NCBI GenBank assembly: GCA_022605405.1
Contig: JABYQQ010000002.1
Span: forward strand, 2,790,001-2,854,000
Reading direction: 5' to 3'
Source: Earliella scabrosa
Taxonomy: Eukaryota > Basidiomycota > Agaricomycetes > Polyporales > Polyporaceae
Length of the DNA stretch: 64,000 bases
This document shows, piece after piece, positions 1 through 13,179 of the stretch (positions are counted from its first letter, which is position 1; each line of letters opens with the position of its first letter). A model generated the notes under the pieces. That model worked only from the letters and a program-made list of their open reading frames with translations. It did not search any database and was not told the origin of the DNA. The position numbers and the translations under genes are program-made.

Positions 1-3000
1 GCAGGGGCGTCTCCGGCGGCCCCATCTTCGCCCTCGGGGGCCTTCTTCCAAATTTCTTCTACCGCTTCAGCGAGCTCGGCGGCAAAAGCTTGAAGCTCCT
101 CCTGCAGCGAAGACGCCTCGGCGCGATGCTCGTCCGTGAATTGAAGTAGGTGCGGGAGGAGTGCGGCGCTGTCGGCTGTGGAACATACGTCGATGACAAG
201 TACCAAGCACCAGGAACCGGGAACAATGAGTCAGCATTCAATCCGCTAGTGCGATACGAAACGGGATGACAGTGGGCGATAGGGCCGGGCACGAGACGGA
301 CCTTGGGTCGCATTGAACCGTGTGACAAGCTTTGTGACGGACTTGAGGAGGTATTCCTCCTCGTCCACGGTGCCTTTCCGGCCGGAGCCCACCTTCCTTT
401 CGAGCTTCCGCTTTGAGCGCGAGCTCCGCCTGCGATGGTTTTGGTTTGGTCAAGGGTCTGGGATTTTCAAGCAAGGGCGTATCAGATGGTGGCTTACTTG
501 GAAGACGTCTTTGAGACCGCTGAGGGCGCCACGGTGTACCGGGTGAACATGGTTGGCGCCATCGAGATATCCGTCATGACATCGACATTGTGCAAGTCCG
601 TGTCCTCAACGCCGTAAAAGGCATCTGAGAGAATGCAATACACCAAGGTCAGACGTAGGCTCGTTAAGCAAGCAGGTCGGTCGAGCTGCTCACCAGGTTC
701 CTCGACTTTGCGGACACGCAACTCTCTGATGCGGTTGAGCTGCTTGCGCAATTGGTCTCTCATCTCGCCGATTTCCTCACTGATGCGTGCTCGGCACTCC
801 AGCGTGCCGGGGTGGACGATCTCGCCCAGGAGCTCCGGCCGATGATGGAGGATCAGCTAAACCAAAGCGTGCCGTGAGCACACGCCCACTAGTATTCATT
901 GAAACTAGTGCGGAACTCAAAACTCACCACACGGCGCGCTTCCGAGAAATGGCTGCCTTCGACTAGTGCGATTACGGCCTCGCGCACGTCTTGGGCATAG
1001 TCGAGGAGGACCAAAGCCGCTTCTGATATTCGCTTCTTGGACGTCAGGTCCTCTGGAAAGGGCCCGGGCGGGTCAGGGGTGAGACGATCATCAGAAGATA
1101 CGGAGCTGTGGGGCTTGCGTACCGGCGACTCGATAGGCGATGTCTTTGAGATCCTCTTCAGACAGTTCTTGCTGGACGGCAAGCTCGAATAGCTCTTGCC
1201 ACTCTAAGGCTTTCTCATGGGAGAGCATCGCCTTGGCCGGCTTGTTCGCCTGACGGAAGACTGAGGTCGCATGTCAGAGGCTTGCAAGGACACCATCGAG
1301 GGATTGAAATACCGAACGCGGCTTCCTTGAAATCGCGCCGCTCGAAGAGCCAGTCGCCGTAGAGTTCTAGAACAGCCTAGCGGGGCGGATGGGCGTGACG
1401 TTCGGAACAGTGGAGCAGTAATCGCGCACCTCGTATTTGTCCGATTCGCGCCACAGGGAAAGGGCATGATCATACAGGCGATGCTTTTCGACATAGCTCA
1501 TAGCCTCGTCGAACCGCTCGGGACCTGTAGCCGTATTGAAAAGGTGAGTCATGACAGCAGCGTGTGCATCAGGCAGCGTACCAGCGAGACTGAGATTTGT
1601 CAGGGCTTTCTCGTGACGCTTGAGGTGGTCGTCTATCCGGTATCTCTGATAGTAATGGTCCAAGGCTCGTAACTCCCGCAAAAACGGAAGGTACTCTCGC
1701 GGGTCCTGGTGCAGAGTCAGGAGACTACACCAACACCACATATTCCCTGATTACGACTCTCACCTTCTGTGCGTGCTGTGCGACCATCAGGACAAGGGAG
1801 AAGTCGTACATTCCCAACGCAGTGTCGAAGAGCTTGTCGGCATCGACGAGGAAAATGATATATTTTACGGCATCCTCCACCAGGTCTGGCTCCGTTTCTG
1901 GGGACTATGTCAACAGCCGCTCGCATCTAAAGGTTCGTGACCCACATACCTTTCAATCGCAGGAGGACGGCGAGTCCAGCTTCGTGATCCGGTGGTCTCT
2001 TCACTACGTGCGCAGTTAGTATTGAGTTGACATACTGCTTCATGTCCCTGCGCTCAAGCTCCACGCGGATCTCGTCGCATATCTGCGAGACCGCGTCAGA
2101 GGGAAGTGGACCTTGCCTAGCCACACTTGAGGTTTAGCAAGTCCCAATGACGATGATGAAGCCGACTAACCCAATACTGGTCAAGAATAGGTTGATGTAG
2201 TCGACATCGGACACCTGCTCTACGAAGGACGGTATTCCCTGGATGAATGCATCCCGGTCGTGCTCGACAAACACGTTCAGGTCGATGCGATGCTTTCTGC
2301 AGGCGGTGAACGCTTTCCCGTAGTTGCCACTGTAGACATCTTGTCAGAATCCACCAATAGACTCGTAGATAGAAGACGCTACTCACGCATCGATATCTTG
2401 CTTCACGATCTGCATGACCAGGGGTCTTGGGTTAATCGTCTCCAGATTGCCTCTCGGCATCTGTAGGACGAGGCTCATCGTACTTGGCACTGCAACCACA
2501 ATCCTGGATCCGCGCTCGACCCTCCTGGTCTCGAACTCAGGCAGTGGAGTCTCTGGGGACTTAAGGACGTCTGCGACCGCCTGAAGCGGGGCGAAGTGTG
2601 CTACGTGAGCCGTGGTGGTGTAGATAAGGAATCCAGGCGTGATCGTAAAGGAGTTCACGTTAGATGCGAGCGTACGGAGGTCCTGGCCATTGGTGATGTG
2701 CAGCTTGCTTGCATGAGAGTGGCCGACGTAGAGAGGTTCCATAGAGTCCGAGTCGCCTGTCGAGCTGCGCACTAGAGAGTGCGCTGTCCAGAAGCAGAAC
2801 TCGGGGAAGTGAGCGACCTCTGTCGTGTTCTTGCTGTCCAGGTCCACTAGAATATCATCAATGAGCAACAGGGTCTGTAGACTCAGTAATTGCAACGGAC
2901 CTGCGTATACATGACCTTCTGGGTCCTCCCAGAGGATCCCCTTAGCGGGTACCAGTCTTCCATTACGCGCGGGTAAAGGCACCTCCATGACTGTCTTCTC

Positions 3001-5206
3001 GGTGCCTAGAATGTCGATGACGAAGACGCTATCCGTAGCATCTGACACCGAATCCGCTCCCAAGACGACAAGCCGCAAATTATTCCCACTGACACTTTGA
3101 TCAAAGGCGACCTGCCGGTAACTCTTCGATCCACCTTCGGTGATCGCCCCAGACCATATCGGTACAGGATCGACAACCTTGCCGCGCCCAGGACCAAGAC
3201 GTGTCTTGAAATCGAAGATCTCGAGTGCGCCTTGCTCCCACAGCACAGCGAGCAAGTCTGCATGTGCTGCAAATGCAGCGTGGACTGGCATCGAAGTTCG
3301 TTTGTGCGATTGGCTTTGAATCACTTCGGGTATGTTGACCGATAGTGTGTGCGATGACATGGGCGGAGGGACGTTCTGAGTGCGGAACGGTGTGAGTAGA
3401 ATGTTCGCTACATATCGACATGAGCATCAAATGGTATGCAGGACGTTGTGGTCACCTACTGCCATCGAAGACTGCGACCGAGCCGGAGTCCACTGGGGGC
3501 ACACTTGGGGATACAAACGTATTCCATGCATAAACGCGTTGGATCACCTCGGCTGTAGGGGGCATGAGTGAGGCATACGGATGATGGAGATGGAGGCGAC
3601 GTGCAAGATGTCGTCAAGGTGATACGGAGGGGATCTTCGGGATGCCATTTGACAGTTGTGAAGCGACCTGGGGCACCATTCTGTCCAGCAGGCGCAGTTA
3701 TTTCCTGTTTGAGGTACCAGTGGTAATTACCCGTAGTCCAAAGTTGTACTGCCAGAACCGTCAGCATCTCTAGATGAACAGATGTAACCAAGATAAGTGA
3801 AGCGCACCGACATCCCCATCTTCGGCATCAATCCACACGCTGAGGACATTCGAGTCCGAGCTCCATCCGACTTCGCGTACGCGATAGCCCCACTTGCGCT
3901 GCTCGCTCGCCGTGCTCCCAGAATGCTCTGCGTTCCACTCACGCAGGGTGAACTCTCCGTGACGCAGCCCGTTCCGCTCGAAGAACACGATGTCGTGGCG
4001 TCCATCACGGCCTGGCCCTAGTCCAGACCCGCCATCCGCCTTCTGGTTAGACTCGCCGGGAATGTTTCCGAAGCGCTGCGTGCCGACTATGAGGTTTCCA
4101 GACGGGCGCCAGGAGAGGACGTGTTCGAGACCGGGCACTGGCTCTGCGGTGCTCTGGAGTGCGGCCTCGCGAGAATAGACGCGGACCTTCCTATGTGGTC
4201 GTGTCTCAGTCTGCGAAGAGCGTAGGTCAAGCTCTATACCAGGGAGATCGCAAGGGGGATCAGGATTAGCCATACCTCATTCGCGCCCTCCAGGACACTG
4301 ACGGTGAAGTACGCGCCATCGCCTCGCCAACTGATGCGTACATTGCCGTCGTCGTCTGGACTCGCACCGACCGCTGTGGCCGGGATGGTCGATGTCGCGG
4401 CAGCCTTTCCTAGGGACCCATGAAACTGGGTGTGCTTGGCCCCCCACCCGACGTTGATCGGCGCGTCTTCTCCAAAATCGGCAGGATGCAGCGGTCCTTC
4501 TGACAAGACATCGAATGTGGACGTCATGACCAGTAGCTTGTCCTCACCTGTCGAGCCAGGACGGTGAGTAATCTCCAGGCATTCCGATAGTGCGGGAACT
4601 ACCCGTTACAAGCACCAGCAAGGTGTCGTCCGGACTCCATGCAGCACCCATCACGCCGCCGTCTACGGACCCGACTACCTCTGCCTGTGAATAAAATCAG
4701 CAACCATAATACTGAGTGTGATATCTGACTACTTGCTGCTGGTTGATCGTCATCCAACGGAATGGTCGCTATGTCGCCTGCCCGAGTAACGACAACCAGG
4801 GTGTGAGAGTCGGGTAGGACATGGAGCGAAAGGACCTCCGGGTCTAGCCAGGCCTTCTTCTCCATTTTCTTCGCGGTGTTGGAAGACCATGGATTGCTCG
4901 CTTGCATAGTCGGTGTCTGAAATTTGGTGACTAGAGACGGCGTTCCCTGTACCCACACCGCAATTAGCTCCTGCTTTCACTCACGACGAAACGACTTACG
5001 AGAGTATCGCCACTGCTTATTGACCATATCTCTATATGTGCCTCGCCATCTCCTGTACCGTTGCCCCTCTCCGTTGTCAACAGGAGTGTGTTTTGGTCCA
5101 GGTCTTCGGCAACGGCTGTGATATGTGACTCTGGTTCCCCGGAGGACGAAAATTCCGCCTCTACAAGGGAAGTATACTGCGCTCTCCACAGCGACAAACT
5201 ACGCAT
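1..5206 (-). CDS. ELP1: Elongator complex protein 1 (ELP1/IKI3), 3' end cut by the window
   Basis: This is the scaffold subunit of the Elongator complex, which in eukaryotes makes the cm5/mcm5 modifications of wobble uridine 34 in tRNA. The start is at 5206 (MRSLSLWRAQYTSL), the usual Elp1 opening. A clean intron follows codons for SSGDTL. Family blocks appear in order on the minus strand: GSVDGGVMGAAWSPDDTLL near 4.65 kb, HPADFGEDAPINVGWG near 4.47 kb, a long WD/beta-propeller exon at 2383-3360, and the TPR-like block DPREYLPFLRELRALDHYY with HLKRHEKALTNLSLAG near 1.65 kb. The C-terminal basic stretch KRKLERKVGSGRKGTVDEEE near 0.4 kb matches the region linked to tRNA binding and nuclear import in yeast Elp1. 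The coding frame still reads through position 1, so the stop lies outside the window. At least ten introns are needed. Identification is firm; individual splice sites are approximate. Confidence 0.93.
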
Positions 5207-5493
5207 CTTGACAGTCCGTTCCCGATGTTACAGCTTATATGAGATGATGGTGGTTAGGGTGAGGGTGTAGGGATAGAACGATGTTGCGCCTATCCCGGCG
5301 CCTATCTAAGATTTTCCGGCGCCTAGTGAGAACATCAACTAAGCTCGAACATCATCTAGTTCTTCATTCTCTTCGGCGTCCATCAAACTTCGCATCCAGC
5401 CAAAGAAGAAGGCCACTTGAGTACTTTGGACTCGAGGATGTATCTGTATTGCTCTATGCTGGACAGGTAAGCACCATCGACGATATTGTCAAT

Positions 5494-5565
5494 GGGCATT
5501 TGGCACAGTGGTAGCGCGCACGCTTCGCATGCGTGAGGTCCAGGGTTCGACTCCCTGAATGTCCA
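5494..5565 (+). tRNA. tRNA-Ala(CGC)
   Basis: The 72-base sequence folds as a cloverleaf without an intron. The acceptor stem GGGCATT pairs with AATGTCC (one G-U), the anticodon stem is CACGC/GCGTG with loop TTCGCAT, and the T arm is CAGGG-TTCGACT-CCCTG. The anticodon CGC at 5526-5528 reads GCG, alanine. The D stem has one A-C mismatch. The discriminator base is A. It lies between ELP1 and the pseudouridine synthase gene, on the same strand as the latter. Confidence 0.93.
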
Positions 5566-5814
5566 TTTTGTTCACACTCCTGGAATTCTGCTTGCGGAAG
5601 TCCGATTGACTCTTCCACGTGCCACCACCAGTCTCCCAGTCTCATCTTTACCGCACCCTCCAAGCACCCTCACCTGTCTTCCTCTCGACTTGAAACTGTG
5701 GCTACGGAACTGGGTGCCTCACTATCGACACGCTGTCGACAGCGCACAGTGCGCCGATCTCGCATCCCAGTCTCCGATGCAGACGTCTTCCGCCAGGTCC
5801 TCACCAACTTCATC

Positions 5815-8171
5815 ATGTCCACCATAGACGCACCCATAACGACCGCGCCTTCTCCGTCAGCAACGTCGTCGCTCCAAAACATGAAGGCGAAGGCTCCGGG
5901 ACTGAAGAAGATCCCGCCGTACTGGTATCCCTACACGACGATGGCGAAGGGCCGATGGCTGGGACGAGAGATACTCGAGGTCGTGTCCACCGAATTCAGG
6001 GACCGTTCGATGGAGTTTTACGTGCGTGTCTCCTTGTCGCGGTGCTGCAGGTCGTCTCTCAGTGCGGCATGCGCGGTGAGTGCAGTAGAGGACCTCTTCC
6101 AATGCAACTGGATACATCGAACCGCAAGTCGCCCATGCTCTATTGGGAGGCGATCTACACGCTCTGCGCGTACGATCCATCCTCATTGTTTCACGGCCGC
6201 GTGTAGAGGTACGCTCTCGAGTCTGGAGTGACCACCATCAACGGCAAGGTCGCAAAGCCCGACACAATTGTACAGAACGGGGACAGGATTGAGTAAGTCT
6301 TGCCCTCCTATGAATCCGACCGTTCGACACTCGACCATACTGATATGTCGCCGTGGTAGAAACGTGTCGCATCGTCATGAACCTCCCGTAACATCTACGC
6401 CTGTGCGCATAGTCCTTCATGACAAGGACCGTCAATTCATAGTGCTCGACAAACCCGGATCGATTGTGCGTTATTTGTGCTATTCCTGCTCATCATCAGG
6501 ATATAAACAACCGCTCTAGCCAGTCCATGCGGCGGGACGGTACTTCCGTAACAGTCTCGTTGAGATTCTGAAGAATGACTTCGGCTTCGAGAAGGTCTAC
6601 AGTATGTCTCACCTAGTTCACCCTCCTGTTGACGGACTGAATTGGCTGCATAGCGGTCAACCGATTGGATAGGCTAACTTCAGGTCTGATGATCCTGCCG
6701 CTCAATCCTGCGTTGGCCAACACACTCTCGCGCGAGTTCGTCAATGGAGAGGTTCGGAAGGAGTACGTGGCAAGGTGTAAGGGACAGTTCCCAGAGTACG
6801 TATATCAGTGTCTCCCCGCAACCCGTGTTTGATGGCTAACGAGATGCATAGAGAAGAGGTCATTTGTGAGGAGCCTCTTCTGACGGTAGACAGGCAGATG
6901 GGACTTAATATCGTGCATCCCGAAGGCAAGGTATGTGCGCATTTCATCAGTTTTACCATCTCCTCTCATGTTTCCCGTCAGCCCGCAAAGACGATCTTCA
7001 AGCGAATACGGTACGACACAAATACAGATACCAGTGTCCTCCAGTGTAAGTCATCCTGACTCTGATGCCGGTGTATTAGCTCACAGTTGACGATCTCAGG
7101 TCGTCCACTCACCGGTCGATGTATGTGTCTCCGTACATGGTATTCAGCGACCTCATCTGACGACGCATTTACAGCCCATCAGATTCGCGTACATCTACAG
7201 TATCTTGGCTACCCCATCGCAAACGACCCCATCTACTCCGATCCTCGAATATGGGTACGGATCTAGTTTTCTACCAGAGTCGGGTCTCATGGACGATGTA
7301 CAGGGTGAGAATCTAGGCAAAGGTGGTGTCGACCTCACACCAAGCGAGGAGCGGGCAGCACCTCAAGCACCTGCACAGTTCCAGTTCGATGCCACCACCA
7401 ACCCCGAGGCCATCACGCGCCCTTCCGAGGGTAGCCCCTCCGCACCTGTCGCGGTCGAAGGGCAGGCCGACGGCGCTGAGGCTCCGCGTCCGAAGCTTCT
7501 CCCCCGAGAGACCGGGCACGACATCGGGATGGGCTCGCCTGTACCCCTGTCAGCCGAGGCGGTCGGAATCATCACCCGTCTTCGCAACATGAAAGTGAGT
7601 ACGATGGGTCCACTCCGTCAGTACCTATTTGTTGACCTCTTGTGCTCAGGACGAAGCGGAAGATTGGGGCCGCTGGCGCGACGTCGTGTTCCGCGCCAAG
7701 GCCGCGCTCTCCCCGCACGGGGTGACAATCCCCCTCCCGCCACAGAAGAAACGCAAGCGTGGCGGGCCGGCGTTCGATCCTACTGCCCTGGTACAGGAAG
7801 CGACTACCGAATCGACGGCCGAAGAGCCTACGCGGACAGACCAACTCACTACGGAAGATATCGCGAAGTTCGCATCCCGCGCCTCGTCTGCACAACTAGC
7901 GACGCCATCGCCAACGCTCACCTCGCCCTCGGAGGTGCCCACGCCTCCTCCAGTAGTCCAGGCCTCCGTGCCAGCACCAATGATCACAGATCCAATCTCG
8001 GACGAGAACGGCATGCACTACTGTCCGGAATGTTTTGTTCCGCTCCATCCGGACCCAAAGCCGGAGTCGCTGTATATCTTCCTCCACGCGCTGAAGTACA
8101 CGACAAGTCTAGGCACGTTCGAGACGGAGATGCCAGAGTGGGCTGCAGAGGGATGGGAATGGGAGCGATGA
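5815..8171 (+). CDS. PUS9: tRNA pseudouridine synthase, RluA family (PUS8/PUS9-like)
   Basis: The enzyme is predicted to isomerise uridine to pseudouridine in tRNA; yeast Pus8 and Pus9 act at U32. I chose the ATG at 5815 because the longer open frame runs back into the tRNA gene. Exon 1 ends at 6021 in MEFY and exon 2 resumes near 6208 with an S4-like segment ([19 protein letters not shown], then NGDRIE). The next exons give [24 protein letters not shown] and the catalytic block [17 protein letters not shown], whose Asp is the RluA-family nucleophile. [11 protein letters not shown], then [17 protein letters not shown] and [11 protein letters not shown] complete the catalytic domain. A Pro/Thr-rich insert follows, then a C-terminal tail with a CPEC motif ([17 protein letters not shown]) typical of fungal Pus9-type proteins. 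The first intron, 186 bases, is long for this genome and could hide a small exon. No deaminase domain of the yeast Rib2/Pus8 type is seen. Confidence 0.88.
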
Positions 8172-8578
8172 CCAGCCATTCGTGAAGCCCGGTAGTCGTC
8201 GTGCAGGATCAGTATGTGCGCTTGAGCGTCGTGTAGCTCTATCCTTGTACAAAATGAAGCCTCCAACCGTACGCTCGGTCAGTCCCTCTCTGCTCGCCGG
8301 GCTTTTGTCACATATCGCGCTGGAAGGTATGGGACGCGAAGGACATGGGCATACTGAATGCAATCAGGATGGCGTAGATGGTGTGGCCAATCGCGGTCGA
8401 GTGCAATGCTCATCGTGCGGCGAAGTCTACGGGATGTCGAATCAGCGACACGTTAGCATTCCGACATGGTTTCTAAAGCAAGCAACACGTCGTCTAGAGA
8501 TCGTGACGTTCATAAGGCTGACATACACGAGGATACCCTTCTACCAGTAGGTTATGTGATTTTATTCCCCGCTCCAAG
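8172..8578. other. Intergenic, convergent gene ends
   Basis: This 407-base stretch lies between the 3' ends of the pseudouridine synthase gene and the first MFS transporter. Only short frames are open and I see no RNA gene or repeat. Confidence 0.5.
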
Positions 8579-10449
8579 TTATTCGCGCCTTCTCTCTACC
8601 GCCTTCGGCCAAATTTTTGGGGGAAGAAGGAGCGACAGGCATGCACAAGCGACGCTGAAGACGCTGAGGATCGCGTACACCGCGTACCCGCCCAGCCAGT
8701 TGCGCTCGAGCGCCGTCGCGAACAGGGACGTCGACGCGGCAGGTCCCAGCGCGCGGGCCGCGGACGCGAGGAACTGCGCGACCCCGTTCACAGCACCGAG
8801 CGAGCGGTTATTCGGCGCAGACGACGAGACGTATAAGAAGATCGCACCTGGTGCGTTTGTGTCATCATTCTGCTTTTGAATCAAAAGCCCGCCGACGGGT
8901 ACACTCACCGAACGCGAAGTCCACGACGACGAGCAGTGCGAGCTGCGCGAACACGAGGGCCCACACCGTGTTGTCGATCCCGCGCGCCTTCGCGCACATG
9001 TTGATCGCCGGAAACATGGCGTAGGCTGAGGCAAACACGGCCATGCCGAGCTGGAAGGTGCGTTTCGGGCCCCAGACTGCGATTGCCTTCGCGAAGAATA
9101 TCCATTGGACCAGGCCGTTGAGAAGCCCTAGCGAGCCCAGGATGAATCCGATCGTCGGCGGTGGGAGTCCGAGCCCGCCTAGCTCGATTGGCGTAGCGTA
9201 GAAGAGAGGCAGGAGGGCGAGCAGTGCAATTTCTACGAGCGCGAGCGCGCCGTAGTTGGACACTGACACGATGACGGGGCGCGTGAGGACGGTGCGGAGG
9301 GGTGGAGGCTCAGTGTCGTGGCGAGGAGGTAGCGCTTCGTTACAGGACTCGGCTACTGAGCCAGAGGATCGACGGCGCGGAATGGTCTGTCGGGTGTACG
9401 ATTGTCAGCGCGACAGGATTAGCGTAACAGACATGATGGTACATACCTCCTTCAGGAACAGCAAGATAATCATGAAGCAGAAGGTTGAGAACCCGGCAGA
9501 AACAGCACATGGTAGAAAGTATGGAAACTTGGTCCAGAAGGGATGCGAAAACACATCGGGCCACCGGTCGTGAGGTTTGGCGAGTTGCCCGCCTATTACA
9601 GGTCTAAGCATTGTACGGGAGGCCGGTGATCGTCAGTAACCTGTATCCACCGCCAATTGTACCATGAAGCGGTACAAGTACATACATACGTACCCAATTG
9701 TTATTCCTATTGACCAAGAGATGGGAATGATCGCAAACCCTTGCGCTATGTTCGTCTCGTCTGTGATCTCTGCACACGTGTCACCAAATGAGTCATCTGA
9801 ATTTTGCATGCACGTTCAGCATCACCTCCCAGGAGACTCTTCATTACTCCCACATTTCCATTGAGTATTCCCACAATGCTTCGACTGAAATATGGTCAGT
9901 ACTGACATATTGACGAAACCAGAGGATGGACGCTCACCTTGCTACGAGGGTCCAGAACGTCCGAGAGAGACCGAAGCAGACCATGGAGATCGCAAGACCG
10001 CCGATGCCAATCAGAAGCACGGGCTTCCGTCCGATGTGATCTGACAATCGTGCCCACTGAAACACAACAAGCGCCTGTGTCGCAAAGAATATGGACTCCT
10101 ATATGATCCAGTAGGCCATAAGTAGGTCACGTACAGTAGCTCAACTCAAGAGAGGGCACTCACTATGAGGCCGGCATAGTAGCCGACTTTTTTCTCGTCT
10201 CCTCCTGTAATGTCGAGCTCGCTGACCAACTGGATTGTAATCGGGTGAGATCTGTGTAATGCAACGAGATCGCAAGAAGGTACTGACCTGGTTGATGAAT
10301 GGATAGATACAATGTGAAGTGACGGGCTCTGCGAGCAGCAGCAGCATCAGGATGGAAATCTGCAGCTTAGGCAGAGGGGTCGGTTGCCTGTTCTGCGTAG
10401 CCTCATCCTCCGCGAGCAGTGGCTGAGTCTCATTAGGGACGGATGCCAT
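8579..10449 (-). CDS. MFS transporter, DHA1-like, tandem paralogue 1
   Basis: This is a predicted 12-segment major facilitator carrier of the drug:H+ antiporter-1 / ZIFL-like type; the substrate cannot be read from sequence. The protein starts at 10449 (MASVPNETQPLL, acidic N-terminus) and has the paralogue signature LLAEPVTSHCIYPFINQ in the first membrane segment. LVSELDITGGDEKKVGYYAG follows, then the cytoplasmic motif A region between segments 2 and 3 (ARLSDHIGRKPVLLIG). RSIVGILNGNVGVMKSLLG, IGGQLAKPHDRWP and KFPYFLPC come next. The C-terminal half contains LSNYGALAL-like and LGGLGLPPPTIGFILGSLG segments and ends WPKAVERRRE at 8579. At least eight introns are needed. It is the most divergent of the four copies in the window and lies head-to-tail with paralogues 2 and 3. 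Confidence 0.88.
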
Positions 10450-11359
10450 CGGACTTGCTTCTCGATAGGAGAACTGAGCGCTAAGCGGTAATGCGGGGTA
10501 TGCCCTCTCTCGCGATGGTGAAGTAGAACGATACCTTGCGACTTCGAATACACCTCATCTGGCGCTTACTGTGAGTCACCATCATGACTCGTCACTCGGC
10601 TTCGGCTGGATGCACATCAGGAATGCGGAGGTGGACACGGACCGCTCCGAATCCAACCGAGAGCATCCCATCAGCCTGTAATAAGTAGATGATAAGAAGA
10701 GAAGCGTTGAGGCTGATTACGGTACACCAGCTATCAGCGCGCCAAAGTTATCTTGTCTCTCAATACCAACGCCGTCAGCGTGGGTGTAAACAGTAACTTC
10801 GGAGGACTAGAGGACGCACCGGCAATTGCAAACAAGTGACGCAGCAGTGGAATTCATGCCAGTAGCATGCGATAAATAGACATGATTCAAATGATCTAGT
10901 ACCAAAGCGGCAAGGAGTCGATGGTCAGTCTGAGAGAAGCTACAGAGCCTAGTCTCGCTAACAGAGCGGAAACATACACAGATGTTCTCATCAAGCGCCA
11001 AGAGTGCGGTGCGCGTGATTTACGAAAGAAGGGGAGAGTGGGCGGTGGCAGAACGCCGTTGAAAGTAGTGGGGTATACTACTGAGCACAAACGTCCGCTA
11101 GGGCTCTGCACGACCAGCGCTCGCTCAATCGATGGGGCGTTCGACAAGGTCCTTTGGGCCGGACCGCCTGAGGGTACCGGTGGCTCTTGTGGCGAATGGC
11201 AGCTTCCCCGCGCAAACCGCCAAAGAGAGGGCCCAGGCATTTGCGCTCTAGATAAGCGAAGTGAGAAGAGAGATAGAAGAGTCTCGACGTGACGTTCGAC
11301 GAGACTCCTAGCGGTGCGCGAAGCCGAAGCCCAATCTTGAGCGATAGAGGTCGTAATAA
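10450..11359. other. Intergenic between MFS paralogues 1 and 2
   Basis: This 910-base gap holds the upstream region of paralogue 1 and the downstream region of paralogue 2. Frames of 100-160 codons are open on both strands (for example 10,896-11,381 minus) but show no family motif or exon continuity, so I see no supportable gene. Confidence 0.45.
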
Positions 11360-13179
11360 TCACTCCCCCTGCTTCGGCCACATCCTATGCGGGAGATGTA
11401 CCGACACGAGGAACAGCGCAGAGCTGAACACGATGAGGATGGGATATACTGCATATCCCCCAAGCCAATTGCGCTCCAGCGACGTCGCGAAGAGGGATGT
11501 CGAGACCGCCGGTCCGATTGCGCGTACGACGGATCCAACGAGCTGTGCGAAGCCGTTAACCGCACCCAGGGAGCGCTTTCCCGGTGCAGAGGATGATAGC
11601 AGGATGAAGATCGCGCCTACATAGCAAGCCAATGAGTTCCCCAAAACATGAGTAGAACACCTCCATCACGCACCAAAGGCGAAGTCCAAGATGACGATCA
11701 GCGCCATCTGCACAGAGAGCAGCGCCCAGACGACAGGCGTTACCTCTCCGTGCGCCTTTGCGATGATGCTCATGGTGGGGAAGAGGGTGTGCAAGGGTAT
11801 GAACATCAGCATCCCCACCTGAAAGACGCGCTTTGGGCCCCATCTATTGATCAACCTAGAGAACAGGAGGGCCTGTATGGTCCCGTCCAGGAGACCCAAT
11901 AATCCCAGGATCATACCGATCGTCGATGGGGGAAGCCCGAGCCCACCAAGCGCGATGGGCGTGGCGAGGAAGAGTGGAATGAGTACAAGAAAGCCGATGT
12001 TGGCGAGTGCAAGCACGCTGTAGTTCGCGACGGATAGGAGGACGGGTCGCGTAAGGATGGCGCGGAGGGGAGGAGGTGCGTCGTCCTGTGTGGGAGCGAG
12101 TCCTTCGTCGTCCGTTGCAGATGGGGTTGAAGCTCGCCGCCGTCCGACAGTCTACAATTGTATCAACAATGCTATTACAAACGTAAGCAGAGCATCAACA
12201 GACCTCTTCGAGAAATATCACTGTGAGCAAGAAGCTGAACGCAGAAAATGCCGCTGCAGTCGCGCAGGGGAGGAAGTACGGGAATTTGATCCAGAATGGA
12301 TGCGAAAACAACCGTGGCCATCTGTCATGAGGCTTCGAAAGCTGCCCACCCATCAAAGGGCTGGGAGGAGGGGTGTTAGTCAAGTCAGCTGCGCTCATAG
12401 CCGGACGGAACGCCTACCCAACCGTCGACCCAGTCGCCCACGCAATAGGGATGAAGGCAAATCCCTGCGCAATGTTTGTGGAGTCGGTGAGATCTGCAGG
12501 GGCCCGTGATTACCAGGACAGGATCGCGAGGCCGAGGAGACGGCTCGTACCTCCTAACATGCTTTTCATAACGCCCGTGTTTCCGTTGACCATCCCCACA
12601 AGACTGCGGCTATGACACGCTGCCTCAGCGCGAACTTCTGGGTACGCTATGCAAAATACGCACCTCGCAACGAGAGACCAGAATGTCCGAGACAGGCCGA
12701 AGAGAAGCATGGATATGCAAAGACCGGCAAGCCCTATGAGCAAGACCGGCTTCCGTCCAATATGATCCGAGAGCCGTGACCATTGGAAGACGAACAGGGC
12801 TTCGGTGGCAAAGAAGATCGACTCCTATGTAACTCAGTATCGTCAGGAAGGATCGCTTCAGCACATCCACAATTTCACGGCCTACCAGAAGACCGGCATA
12901 GTATCCAACTTTCTTCTCGTCTCCGCCCGTGATATCGAGCTCACTGATCAGCTAAACAGAGTTCGTCATCAGTCCCCGGGCACTGCTGGACAAGTCACAA
13001 GGTGGACTCACTTGGTTGATGAACGGGTATATGCAATGCGACGTAATGGGCTCAGCGAGTTGCAACACCATCAGGATGGCAATCTGGCTCATTGGCAGAG
13101 GGGTGGGCTTGCGGGGTCGCCCGGAGCCCTCGTCCTCAGATAGCAGCGGGCGTATCTCATCTTCCGGACTTGTGGCCAT
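11360..13179 (-). CDS. MFS transporter, DHA1-like, tandem paralogue 2
   Basis: This is the second tandem copy of the same carrier family. It starts at 13179 with MATSPEDEIRPLLSEDEG and PTPLPMSQIAILMVLQ, followed by the shared LAEPITSHCIYPFINQ first segment. The motif A region (SDHIGRKPVLLIGLAGLC), SRSLVGMVNGNTGVMKSML, MGGQLSKPHDRWPRLF and KFPYFLPCATAAAFSAFSF are all present in separate exons. The C-terminal exons give LGGLGLPPSTIGMILGLLG, INRWGPKRVFQVGMLMF and SSAPGKRSLGAVNGFAQL, ending HLPHRMWPKQGE at 11360. No in-frame stop is forced if introns are placed as in the other copies. It is closer to paralogue 3 than to paralogue 1 in both protein and upstream sequence. Confidence 0.87.

Noticed and set aside
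10896..11381. 161-codon frame between MFS copies 1 and 2
   Set aside because: No family motif and it overlaps the end of MFS copy 2; probably chance.
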